Shown here in pieces: positions 18,339-26,507 of a DNA stretch of 64,000 bases. How positions within the stretch are numbered: position 1 is the stretch's first letter; each line of letters begins with the position of its first letter. This DNA comes from Albirhodobacter sp048262715 (GTDB lineage: Bacteria > Pseudomonadota > Alphaproteobacteria > Rhodobacterales > Rhodobacteraceae), in assembly GCA_048262715.1 (NCBI GenBank), contig JBLXEV010000001.1, positions 124,001-188,000 of the forward strand, written 5' to 3'. Below the pieces are notes generated by a model. That model had not been told where the DNA came from. It saw only the letters and a program-made list of their open reading frames with translations, and searched no databases. The position numbers were made by a program, and so were the translations under genes.

Positions 18339-18367
18339 TTGACCAACCCTCTCCAGCGCCCTAGTCT
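18339..18367 (+). promoter_or_regulatory. Possible sigma-70 promoter for regA
   Basis: TTGACC and TAGTCT are separated by 17 bases in the gap between senC and regA, ending about 30 bases before the regA start. The match is moderate. It would allow regA to be transcribed apart from senC, but no experiment or conservation was available. Confidence 0.3.
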
Positions 18368-18396
18368 CCTAGACAGCAGATATTGAAGGAATGCCA

Positions 18397-18951
18397 ATGT
18401 CAGACGAAGAGTTCGCAGCGCTGGGACCAGATCGCACCTTGCTCCTCGTCGATGATGACGTGCCTTTCCTCAATCGCTTGGCAAAGGCGATGGAGAAACG
18501 CGGCTTCCTTCCCCAAACAGCGGAGACGGTGGCCCAAGGCAAAGCCATCGCCCAATCCCGCCCCCCAGCCTATGCGGTGATCGACCTGCGGCTTGAAGAT
18601 GGCAGCGGGCTGGATGTTGTGGAGGCGCTGCGCGAAAAACGCGCAGATGCGCGGATTGTGGTGCTCACCGGATACGGTGCTATTGCGACAGCCGTCGCCG
18701 CAGTGAAGATGGGCGCGACCGACTACCTGTCCAAGCCTGCGGATGCGACCGATATTACAAACGCGCTTTTGGCCGTTGGCGAAGCGCTGCCACCACCGCC
18801 GGAAAACCCGATGAGTGCGGACCGCGTGCGGTGGGAACATATCCAGCGCGTCTACGAGCAATGCGATCGCAATGTCTCCGAAACCGCGCGCCGCTTAAAT
18901 ATGCATCGCCGCACATTGCAGCGCATTCTCGCAAAACGCGGCCCGCGCTAA
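18397..18951 (+). CDS. regA: Redox response regulator RegA/PrrA
   Basis: The 184-aa partner of RegB. It has a receiver domain with the acidic pocket DDD at ~19-21, phospho-acceptor Asp-63 (VIDLRLEDG), Thr and Lys positions (VLTGYGAIATAV, LSKPAD), a four-proline linker (LPPPPENP) and a Fis-type helix-turn-helix (NVSETARRLNMHRRTLQRIL). The second ATG (18397) is chosen because AAGGA ends 6 bases before it and it gives exactly the family length; the first ATG touches the ribosome site. Confidence 0.97.
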   Translation: MSDEEFAALGPDRTLLLVDDDVPFLNRLAKAMEKRGFLPQTAETVAQGKAIAQSRPPAYAVIDLRLEDGSGLDVVEALREKRADARIVVLTGYGAIATAVAAVKMGATDYLSKPADATDITNALLAVGEALPPPPENPMSADRVRWEHIQRVYEQCDRNVSETARRLNMHRRTLQRILAKRGPR

Positions 18952-19069
18952 ATACAAATAGGCGGAAAGACGCATATCTTTACGTCACCATTCGGTGTTC
19001 AATTTATAATAAGCTTGAACAATCGTGATTTAATTCTATTTTTCCCTCAATTATTTGAAGGGAACCCAA

Positions 19070-19384
19070 ATGATCGATACCCTCGACGATCTCTCCTTGT
19101 CGGAGTTGAAAGATCTGCGCACGCGTGTCGAGCGTGCTATCAATAGCTATGAAGACCGCAAGAAGCGCGAAGCGCTCTTGGAGCTTGAAGAAACCGCCCG
19201 CAAAATGGGATATTCTTTGGCCGATCTGACGGGCGTGCAAGTTGCGCGCAAACGCAAATCAGTCGCTCCGAAATACGCCAACCCCGAAAACCCATCCGAA
19301 ACATGGACAGGGCGCGGGCGCAAACCGCGTTGGGCGCAAGCCGCTCTAGATGCTGGTAAAACGCTGGATGATCTCAGCATTTAA
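19070..19384 (+). CDS. hvrA: H-NS family nucleoid protein, HvrA-type
   Basis: A 104-aa H-NS-like DNA-binding protein. Residues ~5-50 form a charged coiled-coil oligomerisation region (LSELKDLRTRVERAINSYED). The C-terminus carries the H-NS core TWTGRGRKPRW. In Rhodobacter capsulatus HvrA adjusts photosynthesis and nitrogen fixation genes and sits beside regA, as here. ATG 19070 has GAAGGGA 7 bases upstream. A hairpin terminator follows. Confidence 0.88.
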   Translation: MIDTLDDLSLSELKDLRTRVERAINSYEDRKKREALLELEETARKMGYSLADLTGVQVARKRKSVAPKYANPENPSETWTGRGRKPRWAQAALDAGKTLDDLSI

Positions 19385-19389
19385 ACGCG

Positions 19390-19420
19390 ATTTGGCGGGG
19401 CAATTGCTCCGCCAAATTTC
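19390..19420 (+). terminator. Rho-independent terminator after hvrA
   Basis: A 12-bp stem with one G-U pair (ATTTGGCGGGGC / GCTCCGCCAAAT, loop AATT) followed by TTC begins five bases after the hvrA stop. It probably also serves the converging HD-hydrolase transcript. Confidence 0.75.
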
Positions 19421-19455
19421 TAGATGATAAGCCGCTTCCGGATTTTCGCTGCGCC

Positions 19456-20055
19456 CTAACTCGGCGCGCCGCAAAGGTCTAAAAGATCGGCATGCCGCCG
19501 TGTAAACTCTTCGCGCGTCTGCGCGGGGGGGCGCAACACCAGCCGCAAACCGCGCGTCAGCGCAGGATCTGGCTTGCCGAACAGCAGATTCGCCTCCTCC
19601 GCGCTAAATCCCGCGATTTGCTCTGCCTCCAGCCGCGCCGAAATCGTATCGGCTGCTTTAATCGCCTTTTTCATTGCGACAGGCAGAACCGCAGGCAGAC
19701 CAAAGCGCAAATGGATCGCCGCAGTCAGCCGCCTATCCAATTCCAGATATTGCGGGCCAACGGCGGCCTTCACGGGGCTGATCATATCCCCGATGACATA
19801 TTCCGGCGCATCATGCAGCAAGGCCGCCAAGCGCCAGCGCGCGCTGATCCCGGGGTTCATTCGCGCAAAGATATCCTCGACCAAGAGCGAATGCTCCGCC
19901 ACCGAATAAGGCCAATCGCCCTCGGTCTGGCCGTTCCAACGGGCGACGAAGGCAAGGCCGTGGGCGATGTCTTCCACCTCAATATCCATCGGAGTCGGAT
20001 CCAGAAGATCCAGACGCCGACCTGAAAGCATACGTTGCCAAGCCCGCGCAGCCAT
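19456..20055 (-). CDS. HD-domain phosphohydrolase (YfbR-like)
   Basis: A 199-aa cytoplasmic HD hydrolase starting MAARAWQRMLSGRRLDLLDP, with GGAG eight bases before the ATG at 20055. Metal ligands are visible: His in SVAEHSLLVEDIF, the HD pair in ALLHDAPEYVIGDM and a later Asp near KAADTISARLEAEQ. The closest well-known relatives are 5'-nucleotidase YfbR-type and uncharacterised HD proteins common in alphaproteobacteria. The substrate, possibly a deoxynucleotide, is inferred. It converges on hvrA. Confidence 0.85.
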   Translation of the reverse strand: MAARAWQRMLSGRRLDLLDPTPMDIEVEDIAHGLAFVARWNGQTEGDWPYSVAEHSLLVEDIFARMNPGISARWRLAALLHDAPEYVIGDMISPVKAAVGPQYLELDRRLTAAIHLRFGLPAVLPVAMKKAIKAADTISARLEAEQIAGFSAEEANLLFGKPDPALTRGLRLVLRPPAQTREEFTRRHADLLDLCGAPS

Positions 20056-20182
20056 TGGATTTCTCCTTAAAGGACACCGCAGAATTAGGCCGATGCCGGA
20101 CCCGTGTAAACAGGATTGGGAACTTTTTGGTGCCCTCACACGTTTCCTTTGCAACTTGAACCAGACAGTAGAGAGGCACATC

Positions 20183-20656
20183 ATGCGCCAGAAACTGATG
20201 ATCACCGCCGCCGTAATGGTTGGCCTCGCCGTGCCCGTTACCATGGCACAATCGCGGACCGATACCGTCACAGGCTTTTCGCAGCCCGCGCCACGCGCCC
20301 ACACGGATACCCGCCCGATGGATGATCTGAGCGGCGAAAGCTTCGGCGATCTGTCCGTATTCGACAACATCAGTGCATATGGCAATGATCAATCCTCGAC
20401 GGAACCTTATTGCGACCTGCGCGAGAACGTCGTGCAGACGCTTGATCACGATTTCGCTGAGCAATCGAAGGCCCGCTCGCCCCTCGCCAAAGGCCGCTCG
20501 GTCGAGCTCTATGCGTCGGATATCATGGGCACTTGGACGGCTGTCTATACCCGCGCCGATGGCATTTCCTGCGTTGTCAGCTCCGGTATTGACTGGGAGC
20601 AAGGCGATAACCCTGTTGCCCTCTTGGAAAATGAGCAGCTCCTTGCGCAGAGCTAA
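20183..20656 (+). CDS. Small secreted protein of unknown function
   Basis: 157 aa starting MRQKLMITAAVMVGLAVPVTMAQS, a clear signal peptide cut after the Ala near residue 22. The mature part is polar and acidic with two cysteines (EPYCDLRENV and GISCVVSSGIDW) that could form a disulfide, and a central stretch resembling a small beta domain (SVELYASDIMGTWTAVYTRADG). ATG 20183 has GAGAGG upstream. I do not recognise the family. It lies between the HD hydrolase (divergent) and ahcY, and is probably transcribed alone, since a strong hairpin follows. Confidence 0.72.
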   Translation: MRQKLMITAAVMVGLAVPVTMAQSRTDTVTGFSQPAPRAHTDTRPMDDLSGESFGDLSVFDNISAYGNDQSSTEPYCDLRENVVQTLDHDFAEQSKARSPLAKGRSVELYASDIMGTWTAVYTRADGISCVVSSGIDWEQGDNPVALLENEQLLAQS

Positions 20657-20696
20657 ATCCTCGTCCCCACAGCAAGATACCGCAAAAACCTCCCGC

Positions 20697-20732
20697 CATC
20701 GGCCCTTGTAGCATCTGCTTCGAGGGCCGATG
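20697..20732 (+). terminator. Strong stem-loop between the secreted-protein gene and ahcY
   Basis: A perfect 10-bp stem (CATCGGCCCT / AGGGCCGATG) with a 16-base loop is followed by TCTTT. It sits 40 bases after the preceding stop and 72 bases before ahcY. It may be a terminator with a short T-run or a leader structure in the ahcY transcript. Confidence 0.55.
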
Positions 20733-20803
20733 TCTTTGGGGCAGAGATTGTTCCTTAACCCCGATGATGCTAAGGCCCGTTCAACGCAATATGGGAGCCG
20801 AGA

Positions 20804-22189
20804 ATGGCCGATTACATCGTCAAAGACATTTCGCTGGCCGCTTTCGGCCGCAAAGAGCTCGACATCGCTGAAACCGAAATGCCGGGCCTGATGGCGCTGC
20901 GCTCCGAGTTTGGCGACAGCAAACCCCTCAAGGGCGCGCGTATCGTTGGTTCGCTGCATATGACAATCCAGACCGCCGCGCTGATCGAGACACTGGTGGC
21001 CTTGGGCGCTGATGTCCGTTGGGCGTCGTGCAACATCTTCTCCACCCAGGACCACGCTGCCGCTGCGATCGCCGCTGCGGGCGTTCCTGTCTTCGCGATC
21101 AAGGGCCAGTCCCTGACCGAGCATTGGGATTACCTCGACCGCTCCTTCCAATTCCCCGAAGGCGCAAACATGATCCTCGACGACGGCGGCGATGCCACGC
21201 TCTACGTGCTGTTGGGCGCGCGGATGGAAGCGGGCGAGGATGTGCTGGCGGTTCCGACCTCGGAAGAGGAAGAGGTCATCAAGGCGCAAATCAAGAAGCG
21301 CATGGCGGAAACCCCCGGCTGGTTCACCAAAACCCGCGACGCGATCAAAGGCGTTTCGGAAGAGACCACCACAGGCGTGCACCGCCTTTATGATTTGCAC
21401 AAGAAAGGCCAACTGCCCTTCCCTGCGATCAACGTGAACGATTCCGTCACCAAGTCGAAATTCGACAATAAATATGGCTGCAAGGAATCGCTGGTGGACG
21501 GCATCCGCCGCGCGACGGACGTGATGATGGCGGGCAAAGTTGCTGTTGTCTGCGGTTATGGCGATGTGGGCAAAGGCTCTGCAGCCTCGCTGCAAGGCGC
21601 CGGCGCACGCGTGAAAGTCACCGAAGTTGATCCGATCTGCGCATTGCAAGCCGCGATGGACGGGTTCGAAGTGGTGCTTTTGGAAGATGTCGTCGCTACG
21701 GCGGATATTTTCATCACCACCACTGGCAATAAGGACGTGATCCGCATCGAGCATATCCGCGAGATGAAGGATATGGCGATTGTCGGCAATATCGGCCATT
21801 TCGATAACGAAATTCAGGTCGCCTCGCTGCGCAATCACAAATGGACCAATATTAAGGACCAAGTGGATATGATCGAGATGCCCTCGGGCGCGCGGATCAT
21901 TCTGCTCTCCGAAGGTCGCCTTTTGAACCTCGGCAACGCGACGGGCCATCCGTCCTTCGTGATGTCGGCCTCCTTCACCAACCAAGTGCTCGCGCAGATC
22001 GAGATCTGGACCAAGGGCGAGGAATACCAGCCAGGCGTTTACATCCTGCCCAAGCATCTGGATGAAAAAGTCGCGCGCCTCCATCTGGCCCGCATCGGCG
22101 TGAAACTCAGCACGCTGAGCCCCGAGCAAGCCGCCTATATCGGCGTGACGCCGGAAGGCCCGTTCAAGCCAGAGCACTACCGCTACTGA
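20804..22189 (+). CDS. ahcY: Adenosylhomocysteinase (S-adenosylhomocysteine hydrolase)
   Basis: This NAD-dependent cytoplasmic enzyme splits S-adenosylhomocysteine into adenosine and homocysteine, keeping methylation going. The 461-aa sequence shows substrate motifs LHMTIQTAALIETL and the family hallmark SKFDNKYGCKESLVDGI near residue 220. The NAD-binding GYGDVGKGSA follows, and the C-terminus is FKPEHYRY, the near-invariant ending. Its position after regB-senC-regA-hvrA matches Rhodobacter, where ahcY is part of the redox-regulated cluster. Confidence 0.98.
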   Translation: MADYIVKDISLAAFGRKELDIAETEMPGLMALRSEFGDSKPLKGARIVGSLHMTIQTAALIETLVALGADVRWASCNIFSTQDHAAAAIAAAGVPVFAIKGQSLTEHWDYLDRSFQFPEGANMILDDGGDATLYVLLGARMEAGEDVLAVPTSEEEEVIKAQIKKRMAETPGWFTKTRDAIKGVSEETTTGVHRLYDLHKKGQLPFPAINVNDSVTKSKFDNKYGCKESLVDGIRRATDVMMAGKVAVVCGYGDVGKGSAASLQGAGARVKVTEVDPICALQAAMDGFEVVLLEDVVATADIFITTTGNKDVIRIEHIREMKDMAIVGNIGHFDNEIQVASLRNHKWTNIKDQVDMIEMPSGARIILLSEGRLLNLGNATGHPSFVMSASFTNQVLAQIEIWTKGEEYQPGVYILPKHLDEKVARLHLARIGVKLSTLSPEQAAYIGVTPEGPFKPEHYRY

Positions 22190-22210
22190 GATCGCTCTGA
22201 TCCACGAGGA

Positions 22211-22239
22211 AGGGCCGCGCCGCAGGGTGCGGCCCTTTT
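22211..22239 (+). terminator. Rho-independent terminator after ahcY
   Basis: An AGGGCCGC / GCGGCCCT stem with a 10-base loop and TTTT follows, 20 bases after the ahcY stop. Confidence 0.88.
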
Positions 22240-22399
22240 GCATTGGTCGGCGGCGCGCCTTGACCAAAGGTCAAACACCCGCTGCTCCCTTCGCAAACCA
22301 GAAATTGCTTTGTGATCAGCCACAGTTCCCCTAGGATTCGTGAGGAATTCAGCGCCTTTGCGCATCCTTTTGAAACCTTGGACGAATAGGACAACAATC

Positions 22400-22741
22400 A
22401 TGGGCAAGAGAGACGATCTCATCGCAAAATATGCCGACGATCTGAAAACCAAATGCGGCATGACCCCCGACATGGATCTGCTCACGAAAGTGACCATCGG
22501 CTGCGGCCCCGCGATCTATAACGCTGATGCCTCCACCGTCGCAGGCAGCGATAAAGCCGAGTTGGAAACCGTGAAGGCAAATTTCCTCGTCAAGAAACTC
22601 GGTCTCAAAGATGGGCCGGAGCTGGATGCCGCGATTGACGCCGTGATCGAGACCTATGGCCGCTCAGAGCGCAACAAGCATCGTGCCGTGGTCTATTACA
22701 TGCTGACCAAACATTTCGGCAAAGAGGGCGTCTACGCCTAA
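22400..22741 (+). CDS. DUF2853 family protein
   Basis: A 113-aa soluble protein beginning MGKRDDLIAKYADDLKTKCG and ending MLTKHFGKEGVYA, matching the DUF2853 family of small helical proteins widespread in marine alphaproteobacteria and bacteroidetes. No function is known for the family. The start at 22400 is preferred over an earlier in-frame ATG because family members begin here. It stands alone between the ahcY terminator and its own terminator. Confidence 0.85.
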   Translation: MGKRDDLIAKYADDLKTKCGMTPDMDLLTKVTIGCGPAIYNADASTVAGSDKAELETVKANFLVKKLGLKDGPELDAAIDAVIETYGRSERNKHRAVVYYMLTKHFGKEGVYA

Positions 22742-22768
22742 GACCATTCGCCTCGCATGAATTTGATC

Positions 22769-22793
22769 GGCGCGCCAACACGGCGCGCCTTTT
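22769..22793 (+). terminator. Rho-independent terminator after the DUF2853 gene
   Basis: Two copies of the self-palindromic GGCGCGCC are separated by AACAC and followed by TTTT, giving an 8-bp stem. It lies 27 bases after the stop. Confidence 0.82.
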
Positions 22794-22851
22794 CATTCGG
22801 GTTAGCAACCTTCGGGCAGGCAAATTGACCCGGAGCGGGAAAATCGCGCGA

Positions 22852-23466
22852 TCAGCCAATCATCGCCTTGATCCCCGCGACATGGGTTGCCTCCGCCGCG
22901 CTGGCATCCGCCGTCAATCCCGCAATCATCTCATCCAGCAGATCCGGCGCCACAATCCGGTCCACCAAGCCCCAAGCTAGAGCCTCTTCTGCCTCGATCT
23001 TCGCGCCCGCCATCAAGATCATCTTCGCGCGCGACGGACCGATGAGCGCCGCCATCCGCGCCGGATCCGAGGGCTGCGGCAAAAAGCCCAAGCGCATCAC
23101 CGGATAGAAAAACTTGGCGCTGGGCACGCAGATCCGCAGATCACAGGCCAGCGCCATCCCCATCGCCCCGCCTGCCAACGTACCGTTGAGCGCCGCAATC
23201 GTCAGACAGGGCAGCGCCGCCACAGCGCCCGATACCCGCTCCCACACCGGATCAACCGCGAGCCCCGCCCGAGCTTCATCCAGATCCGCGCCCGCTGAAA
23301 ACATTTTGCCCGCGCCGCGCAACACAAACGCCCGCGCATCATCCGCTGACGCCGCCTCTGCATGATCCGCAATCGCCATCAGCATCTCGCGCGTCAGCGA
23401 GTTGGCCTTCTCCGGACGGTTAATAACAACAGTCCAAATCTTCTCGCTACACTGCAATTCGATCAA
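22852..23466 (-). CDS. Enoyl-CoA hydratase/isomerase family protein (short form)
   Basis: A crotonase-fold protein of about 204 aa. The N-terminal VINRPEKANSL, the oxyanion-hole strand MFSAGADLDEA and the second oxyanion element LNGTLAGGAMGMALACDLRI are present. It is shorter than the usual ~255-260 aa because the C-terminal helical tail, which helps trimerise and close the active site, is largely missing. A TTG at 23466 preceded by AGGGAGAG and aligning with the family start (IELQCSEKIW) is preferred; a GTG nine codons upstream lacks a ribosome site. The catalytic Glu region is not clearly canonical, so activity could be hydratase, isomerase or other. Confidence 0.78.
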   Translation of the reverse strand: MIELQCSEKIWTVVINRPEKANSLTREMLMAIADHAEAASADDARAFVLRGAGKMFSAGADLDEARAGLAVDPVWERVSGAVAALPCLTIAALNGTLAGGAMGMALACDLRICVPSAKFFYPVMRLGFLPQPSDPARMAALIGPSRAKMILMAGAKIEAEEALAWGLVDRIVAPDLLDEMIAGLTADASAAEATHVAGIKAMIG

Positions 23467-23521
23467 TATTCTCTCCCTCAGTCCAAATGCCACGGACGCA
23501 TCGCTTGACCTTTCCGCTCGA

Positions 23522-23569
23522 GGTCATGATGTATCGTAATCTTAGATGAAATGATTACATGTCGTGACC
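23522..23569. repeat. Imperfect dyad in the divergent promoter region
   Basis: GTAATC and GATTAC face each other 11 bases apart, nested inside outer arms GGTCA...TGACC. It lies between the divergent enoyl-CoA hydratase-like and DUF2125 genes, in the position of an operator for either. No known regulator motif was recognised. Confidence 0.45.
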
Positions 23570-23600
23570 CGCTGCGGCAAAATTAAAAAAGGTGAAAGCG

Positions 23601-25088
23601 ATGTCCTTGAAAAAATCCCTCATTACGAGCACCGCGCTCGCCGCGTTTGCCCTGCCTGCCTATGCCGATATCAGCCCTGATCAGGTCTGGACGATGATGC
23701 AGGACTATTACACCAATGCCGGATTGACGGTCACAGCAGACCGCGAAGAGAGCGGCAAGGATCTGACCCTGCGGGATGTGACGATCACCTTCCCGAACGA
23801 TTCGGGCGATACCGTGCTCACCATCCCTGAGATCCAGCTCGAAGCCGACGGCGATGAGGTCACTATGACCATGGCCGAGACGATGACCGCGACGATTCCG
23901 ACATCGGCGATGGATGGCACTGGCGTCACCAGCGACATGACCTTGACCCAGAAAGATCTCGTCGCCCAAATCTCCGGTGATCCGGACGATATGGTGATCG
24001 ATTTCGATCTGCCCGAGATGACCGCCGAATTGACCACCACCGAAGCGCCCGCAACCGAGGGGGCTGTTGCCGTCCCCGTGGTGATGCGCCTTGCGATGGA
24101 AAACATGCGCGGCTCCGAAACCGTCAAAACAGGTGCGGCCACCACAGTGACCTCCGATTTCGAAATCGCCAAGGTCAGCTATACCGCGACAGGCTCCGGC
24201 GGTGACGAGGCTGGCACCTTCACCAGCTCCGGCGAGATGGCGGATGTTGCGGTGAAGTTCGACATGAATATGCCCGAGGACGCAGCCGCCGCCAATCTGA
24301 TTGATGCGCTCGGCATGGGCCTGCGGATCAGCGGCGATCTGAAATCCGGCACCTCCACCGGCAGCAACGAAGCCGATGGGCCGATGGGCCCGATGAAAAC
24401 CACAAGCAAGGCCGAAATGGGCGCGCTGAGCTTCGCCGTCGATCAAGATGGCGCGCGGATCAACAGCACCTCCGCTGGCGTGACGGTGGATGCGGAAATG
24501 CCGATGCTGCCGTTCCCGATCCATGCCGAGATGAGCCGCATGGTCGGCGGGTTCGATGTCCCGCTGGTGCCGGGTGAAGAGAGCCGTCCGTTCGGTCTTG
24601 AGGTGCGGCTGGAAGATCTGGTCGTCAATGATGAGGTCTGGGCGATGTTCGACCCGACAGCGCATCTGCCGCGTTCGCCCGCAACCGTGATCCTCGATCT
24701 CGAGGGAACGGCGAAGGTCACTGGCAAGCTGGAGAATCCTGAAGAGGTCATGGCGAGCGAAAAGCCACCGTTTGAGGTTGAATCGCTCTCGCTCAACGAG
24801 CTGCAAGTCAAACTGATGGGTGCCGATCTGACCGGAAAAGGCGCTGCGACCTTCGACAATTCGACGCCAGTTCCAATGCCGACAGGCGCGGTGGATCTGC
24901 GGCTCGAGGGAGGCAATACGCTGATCGATAACCTCGTGGCGACGGGCCTTATCCCCTCCGATCAACTGATGGGAATCCGGATGATGCTCGGCCTCTTCGC
25001 GGTGCCCGCAGGCGATGATGTGATGACCTCGAAGATCGAGATGCGCGACGATGGCGGCGTCTACGCCAACGGCCAACGCCTGCGCTAA
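23601..25088 (+). CDS. DUF2125 domain exported protein
   Basis: A 495-aa protein with a signal peptide (MSLKKSLITSTALAAFALPAYA). The rest is beta-rich, acidic and poor in cysteine, with many short alternating hydrophobic strands (for example DLTLRDVTITFPNDSGDTVLTIPEIQLEADGD, split here around residues 48-80). The DUF2125 family is typical of Rhodobacterales and resembles AsmA-like or periplasmic lipid-associated proteins in strand pattern, but function is unknown. ATG 23601 is spaced 8 bases from AAAGG. It stands alone, with a GC-rich hairpin after it. Confidence 0.8.
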   Translation: MSLKKSLITSTALAAFALPAYADISPDQVWTMMQDYYTNAGLTVTADREESGKDLTLRDVTITFPNDSGDTVLTIPEIQLEADGDEVTMTMAETMTATIPTSAMDGTGVTSDMTLTQKDLVAQISGDPDDMVIDFDLPEMTAELTTTEAPATEGAVAVPVVMRLAMENMRGSETVKTGAATTVTSDFEIAKVSYTATGSGGDEAGTFTSSGEMADVAVKFDMNMPEDAAAANLIDALGMGLRISGDLKSGTSTGSNEADGPMGPMKTTSKAEMGALSFAVDQDGARINSTSAGVTVDAEMPMLPFPIHAEMSRMVGGFDVPLVPGEESRPFGLEVRLEDLVVNDEVWAMFDPTAHLPRSPATVILDLEGTAKVTGKLENPEEVMASEKPPFEVESLSLNELQVKLMGADLTGKGAATFDNSTPVPMPTGAVDLRLEGGNTLIDNLVATGLIPSDQLMGIRMMLGLFAVPAGDDVMTSKIEMRDDGGVYANGQRLR

Positions 25089-25100
25089 TCAGACTGAAAA

Positions 25101-25126
25101 GGGTGCCCCGCGCAATCGGGGCACCC
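25101..25126. terminator. GC-rich hairpin after the DUF2125 gene
   Basis: A perfect 10-bp stem GGGTGCCCCG / CGGGGCACCC with a 6-base loop starts 12 bases after the stop. There is no T-run on the plus strand; the A-run on the left would fit minus-strand termination better. Probably a transcription barrier, but weakly supported as an intrinsic terminator. Confidence 0.5.
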
Positions 25127-25163
25127 CTGCCCGCTCAGGGCGACCTCCCATATAGGCGACCAG

Positions 25164-26507
25164 ATGACCGATCTCTCCCAGTTGACCCATGCCCTTCTCG
25201 ATGCCGCCAAAGCCGCAGGCGCGACCCAAGCCGACGCGATTGCCGTGGATGGGCGGGCGGTGTCGATTGACGTGCGCGAGGGGCGTCTGGAGCAAGCCGA
25301 GCGTGCCGAGGGTGTGGAGATCGGGCTCCGCGTGTTGATCGACGGGCATCAGGCCTGTGTCTCCGCCTCCGATATCTCCCCGCGCACCATGTTCGAAATG
25401 GCGCAGCGCGCCGTCGCGATGGCGCGCGAAACGCCCGCCGATCCCTATCTCGGCCTCGCGGAGCCCGCGCAGCTTGCGCAGACCTGGGATCTCTCCGCGC
25501 TTGAACTCTCTGATTCCGCGCCGGAGCCTTCTGCTGAGGCTCTGGAGCACGATGCCCGCACCGCAGAATCCGCCGCGCTTGCCGTTTCGGGCGTCAATCA
25601 GGTGCAATCGGCCTCCGCCAGCTATTCAAGCCGCCGCCTGCATATCGCGGCCACCAACGGGTTTGAGGGCGGCTACGGGCGCACCTCCCGCGCCACATCT
25701 GCCGTTGCTATCGCAGGCGAGGGCTTGGGGATGGAGCGCGACTGGGCAGCCGAGAGCCGCACCTTCCAATCCGATCTGCCCGATGCCGCCAGCATCGGCT
25801 TGCTCGCGGGCCAGCGCGCGGTTGAGCGCAGCGGCGCGCAACAGCCCCCCACCGGCGCGTTCCCTGTGCTTTATGACGAGCGGATCGCGGGCAGCCTGAT
25901 CAGCCATCTTCTCGGCGCGACCAATGGCGCCGCCATCGCGCGCGGCGCCTCATGGGCACGCGCACTTCTGGGCGAGCAAGTCCTGCCCGCAGGCCTCTCA
26001 ATCATTGAGGATCCGCACCGCCCCCGCATCGCAGGCTCGCGCCCGTTCGATGCTGAAGGCCTGCCCACCGCGCGCCGCAGCATCGTCGAGAACGGTGTGC
26101 TGATGGGCTGGACGCTTGATCTCGCCACCGCCCGCAAACTTGGGCTGCAAAGCACCGCCTCCGCCTCGCGCGGCACCTCGTCTCCGCCCTCACCGGGTGC
26201 GGGAAATATCGCGCTCACCCAAGGCACAAAATCGCGCGCAGAACTGCTCCGCGAGATGGGCACCGGCCTTTGGATCACCTCGATGATCGGGTCTTCGATC
26301 AGCCAAACGACGGGCGATTACTCGCGCGGCGCGGCGGGCTTCTGGGTCGAGAATGGCGAAATCGCCTATCCGGTGAATGAATGCACCGTGGCCGGAAACC
26401 TGATCGAGATGCTCCGCAGCTTGACCCCAGCCAATGACGCGCGCAGCCATCTGAGCCATGTCGTTCCGAGCTTGCTTGTCGAAGGTCTGACCCTTGCCGG
26501 AAAGTGA
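25164..26507 (+). CDS. pmbA: TldE/PmbA family metalloprotease-like protein
   Basis: The partner of TldD in a protease complex that matures microcins and degrades CcdA-type antitoxins in enterobacteria. The 447-aa protein has the N-terminal TldD/PmbA fold (GATQADAIAVDGRAVSIDVREG), the DYSRGAAGFWVENGEI segment and the C-terminal VPSLLVEGLTLAGK. PmbA lacks the TldD zinc motif, consistent with no HExxxH being visible here. No tldD is in the window. The last 14 bases overlap the next gene. Confidence 0.9.
   Translation: MTDLSQLTHALLDAAKAAGATQADAIAVDGRAVSIDVREGRLEQAERAEGVEIGLRVLIDGHQACVSASDISPRTMFEMAQRAVAMARETPADPYLGLAEPAQLAQTWDLSALELSDSAPEPSAEALEHDARTAESAALAVSGVNQVQSASASYSSRRLHIAATNGFEGGYGRTSRATSAVAIAGEGLGMERDWAAESRTFQSDLPDAASIGLLAGQRAVERSGAQQPPTGAFPVLYDERIAGSLISHLLGATNGAAIARGASWARALLGEQVLPAGLSIIEDPHRPRIAGSRPFDAEGLPTARRSIVENGVLMGWTLDLATARKLGLQSTASASRGTSSPPSPGAGNIALTQGTKSRAELLREMGTGLWITSMIGSSISQTTGDYSRGAAGFWVENGEIAYPVNECTVAGNLIEMLRSLTPANDARSHLSHVVPSLLVEGLTLAGK

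Noticed and set aside
20733..20803. SAH or SAM/SAH riboswitch before ahcY
   Set aside because: The conserved cores I know for these riboswitches are not present in the leader; only a simple hairpin is visible.
19979..22267. Very long minus-strand frame (762 codons) opposite ahcY and its upstream gene
   Set aside because: It is a codon-bias shadow of ahcY in GC-rich DNA: no ribosome site, no family motif, and it crosses two terminators and intergenic DNA.
23583..25076. Minus-strand 497-codon frame opposite the DUF2125 gene
   Set aside because: His/Gly/Arg-rich shadow. The plus-strand frame has a signal peptide, a ribosome site and family resemblance.
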